From Leclercia sp. UBA7405 (GTDB lineage: Bacteria; Pseudomonadota; Gammaproteobacteria; Enterobacterales; Enterobacteriaceae), in NCBI GenBank assembly GCA_002469605.1, contig DKMV01000324.1:1190-6886 (forward strand): DNA of 5,697 bases, written 5' to 3'. The notes under the pieces are model-generated. The model saw only the letters and a program-made list of their open reading frames with translations, was not told the origin of the DNA and searched no databases. How positions within the stretch are numbered: position 1 is the stretch's first letter; each line of letters opens with the position of its first letter. Below are positions 5,406-5,697 of the stretch, in pieces. The position numbers and the translations under genes are program-made.

Positions 5406-5443
5406 TTGAAACCGCTTGCATTGACTACAGTCTCTTTTACCAT
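5406..5443 (+). promoter_or_regulatory. Candidate ygfZ promoter region
   Basis: Several overlapping hexamers are present: TTGAAA (5406-5411, 5 of 6 to the -35), TTGCAT (5416-5421), TACAGT (5426-5431) and TACCAT (5438-5443). The best spaced pair is TTGCAT, 16 bp, TACCAT, placing transcription start about 30 nt before the ATG; TTGAAA to TACAGT is only 14 bp. The region is likely the promoter but the exact elements are ambiguous. Confidence 0.35.
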
Positions 5444-5482
5444 TAGGCATCAACAAAGCGTTAAGCAATTCAGGACATCAAT

Positions 5483-5697
5483 ATGGCATTTACACCTTTT
5501 TCTCCGCGCCAGCCTGTCGCCTCTGCGCGTCTGCCGCTGACGCTTATTACCCTTGATGACTGGGCGATGGTTTCCGTGACCGGCCCGGACAGCGAAAAAT
5601 ATCTGCAGGGTCAGGTAACGGCGGACGTTGCCCAGATGACGGAGCACCAGCATCTGCTCGCCGCCCACTGCGACGCCAAAGGCAAAATGTGGAGCAA
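5483..5697 (+). CDS. ygfZ: YgfZ folate-binding protein, N-terminal part
   Basis: YgfZ is a cytoplasmic tetrahydrofolate-binding protein of the GcvT-like fold that supports assembly or repair of Fe-S enzymes such as MiaB. The ATG at 5483 has a good Shine-Dalgarno, CAGGA, seven bases upstream. Seventy-one complete codons plus two bases are visible, beginning [11 protein letters not shown], out of about 326 residues in the family. The visible part has the conserved [10 protein letters not shown] (40-49) and [14 protein letters not shown] (58-71) segments of the folate-binding domain. The signature KGCYTGQE with its key Cys lies beyond the window. The truncation is the window edge, not a mutation. 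It is divergent from sdhE across 294 bp. Similarity to remembered E. coli YgfZ is very high. Confidence 0.95.
   Translation, partial: MAFTPFSPRQPVASARLPLTLITLDDWAMVSVTGPDSEKYLQGQVTADVAQMTEHQHLLAAHCDAKGKMWS

Overview
This window is a conserved chromosomal housekeeping segment from a gammaproteobacterium of the Enterobacteriaceae. Gene order (prfB, recJ, dsbC, xerD, fldB, ygfX/cptA, ygfY/sdhE, ygfZ), protein lengths and sequences closely match, from memory, the same locus of Escherichia coli. Sequence differences and a GC-rich third codon position suggest a relative such as Enterobacter, Lelliottia or Klebsiella rather than E. coli itself. The genus is inference, not read directly. There is no sign of a mobile element, CRISPR array, tRNA or horizontally acquired island.

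Layout. (1) Positions 1-3902, minus strand: xerD, dsbC, recJ and the 5' part of prfB, tightly packed (24 bp, 5 bp and 89 bp gaps) and read leftward as an apparent operon. The prfB fragment contains the programmed +1 frameshift site (TGA at codon 26). (2) 3903-4004: a 102 bp divergent intergenic region carrying a likely extended -10 promoter for fldB on the plus strand and the start region of the xerD operon on the minus strand. (3) 4005-4526, plus strand: fldB, flavodoxin 2. (4) 4531-5188, minus strand: sdhE followed by ygfX, overlapping by 20 bp and converging on fldB with only 4 bp between stop codons. (5) 5189-5482: a 294 bp divergent intergenic region with several small inverted repeats and candidate promoters. 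(6) 5483 to the window end, plus strand: the 5' part of ygfZ.

Functions. The left block combines a site-specific recombinase for chromosome dimer resolution (XerD), a periplasmic disulfide isomerase (DsbC), a 5'-3' single-strand exonuclease (RecJ) and a translation release factor (RF2). The right block is redox and cofactor related: an FMN electron carrier (FldB), a flavin-attachment factor for succinate dehydrogenase/fumarate reductase (SdhE) with its membrane partner YgfX, and a folate-binding protein supporting Fe-S enzymes (YgfZ).

I did not find an undescribed system. The most notable items are known or regulatory-scale: the RF2 autoregulatory frameshift, the sdhE-ygfX overlap, an inverted repeat at the fldB/ygfX convergence, and unexplained structure in the sdhE-ygfZ intergenic region.
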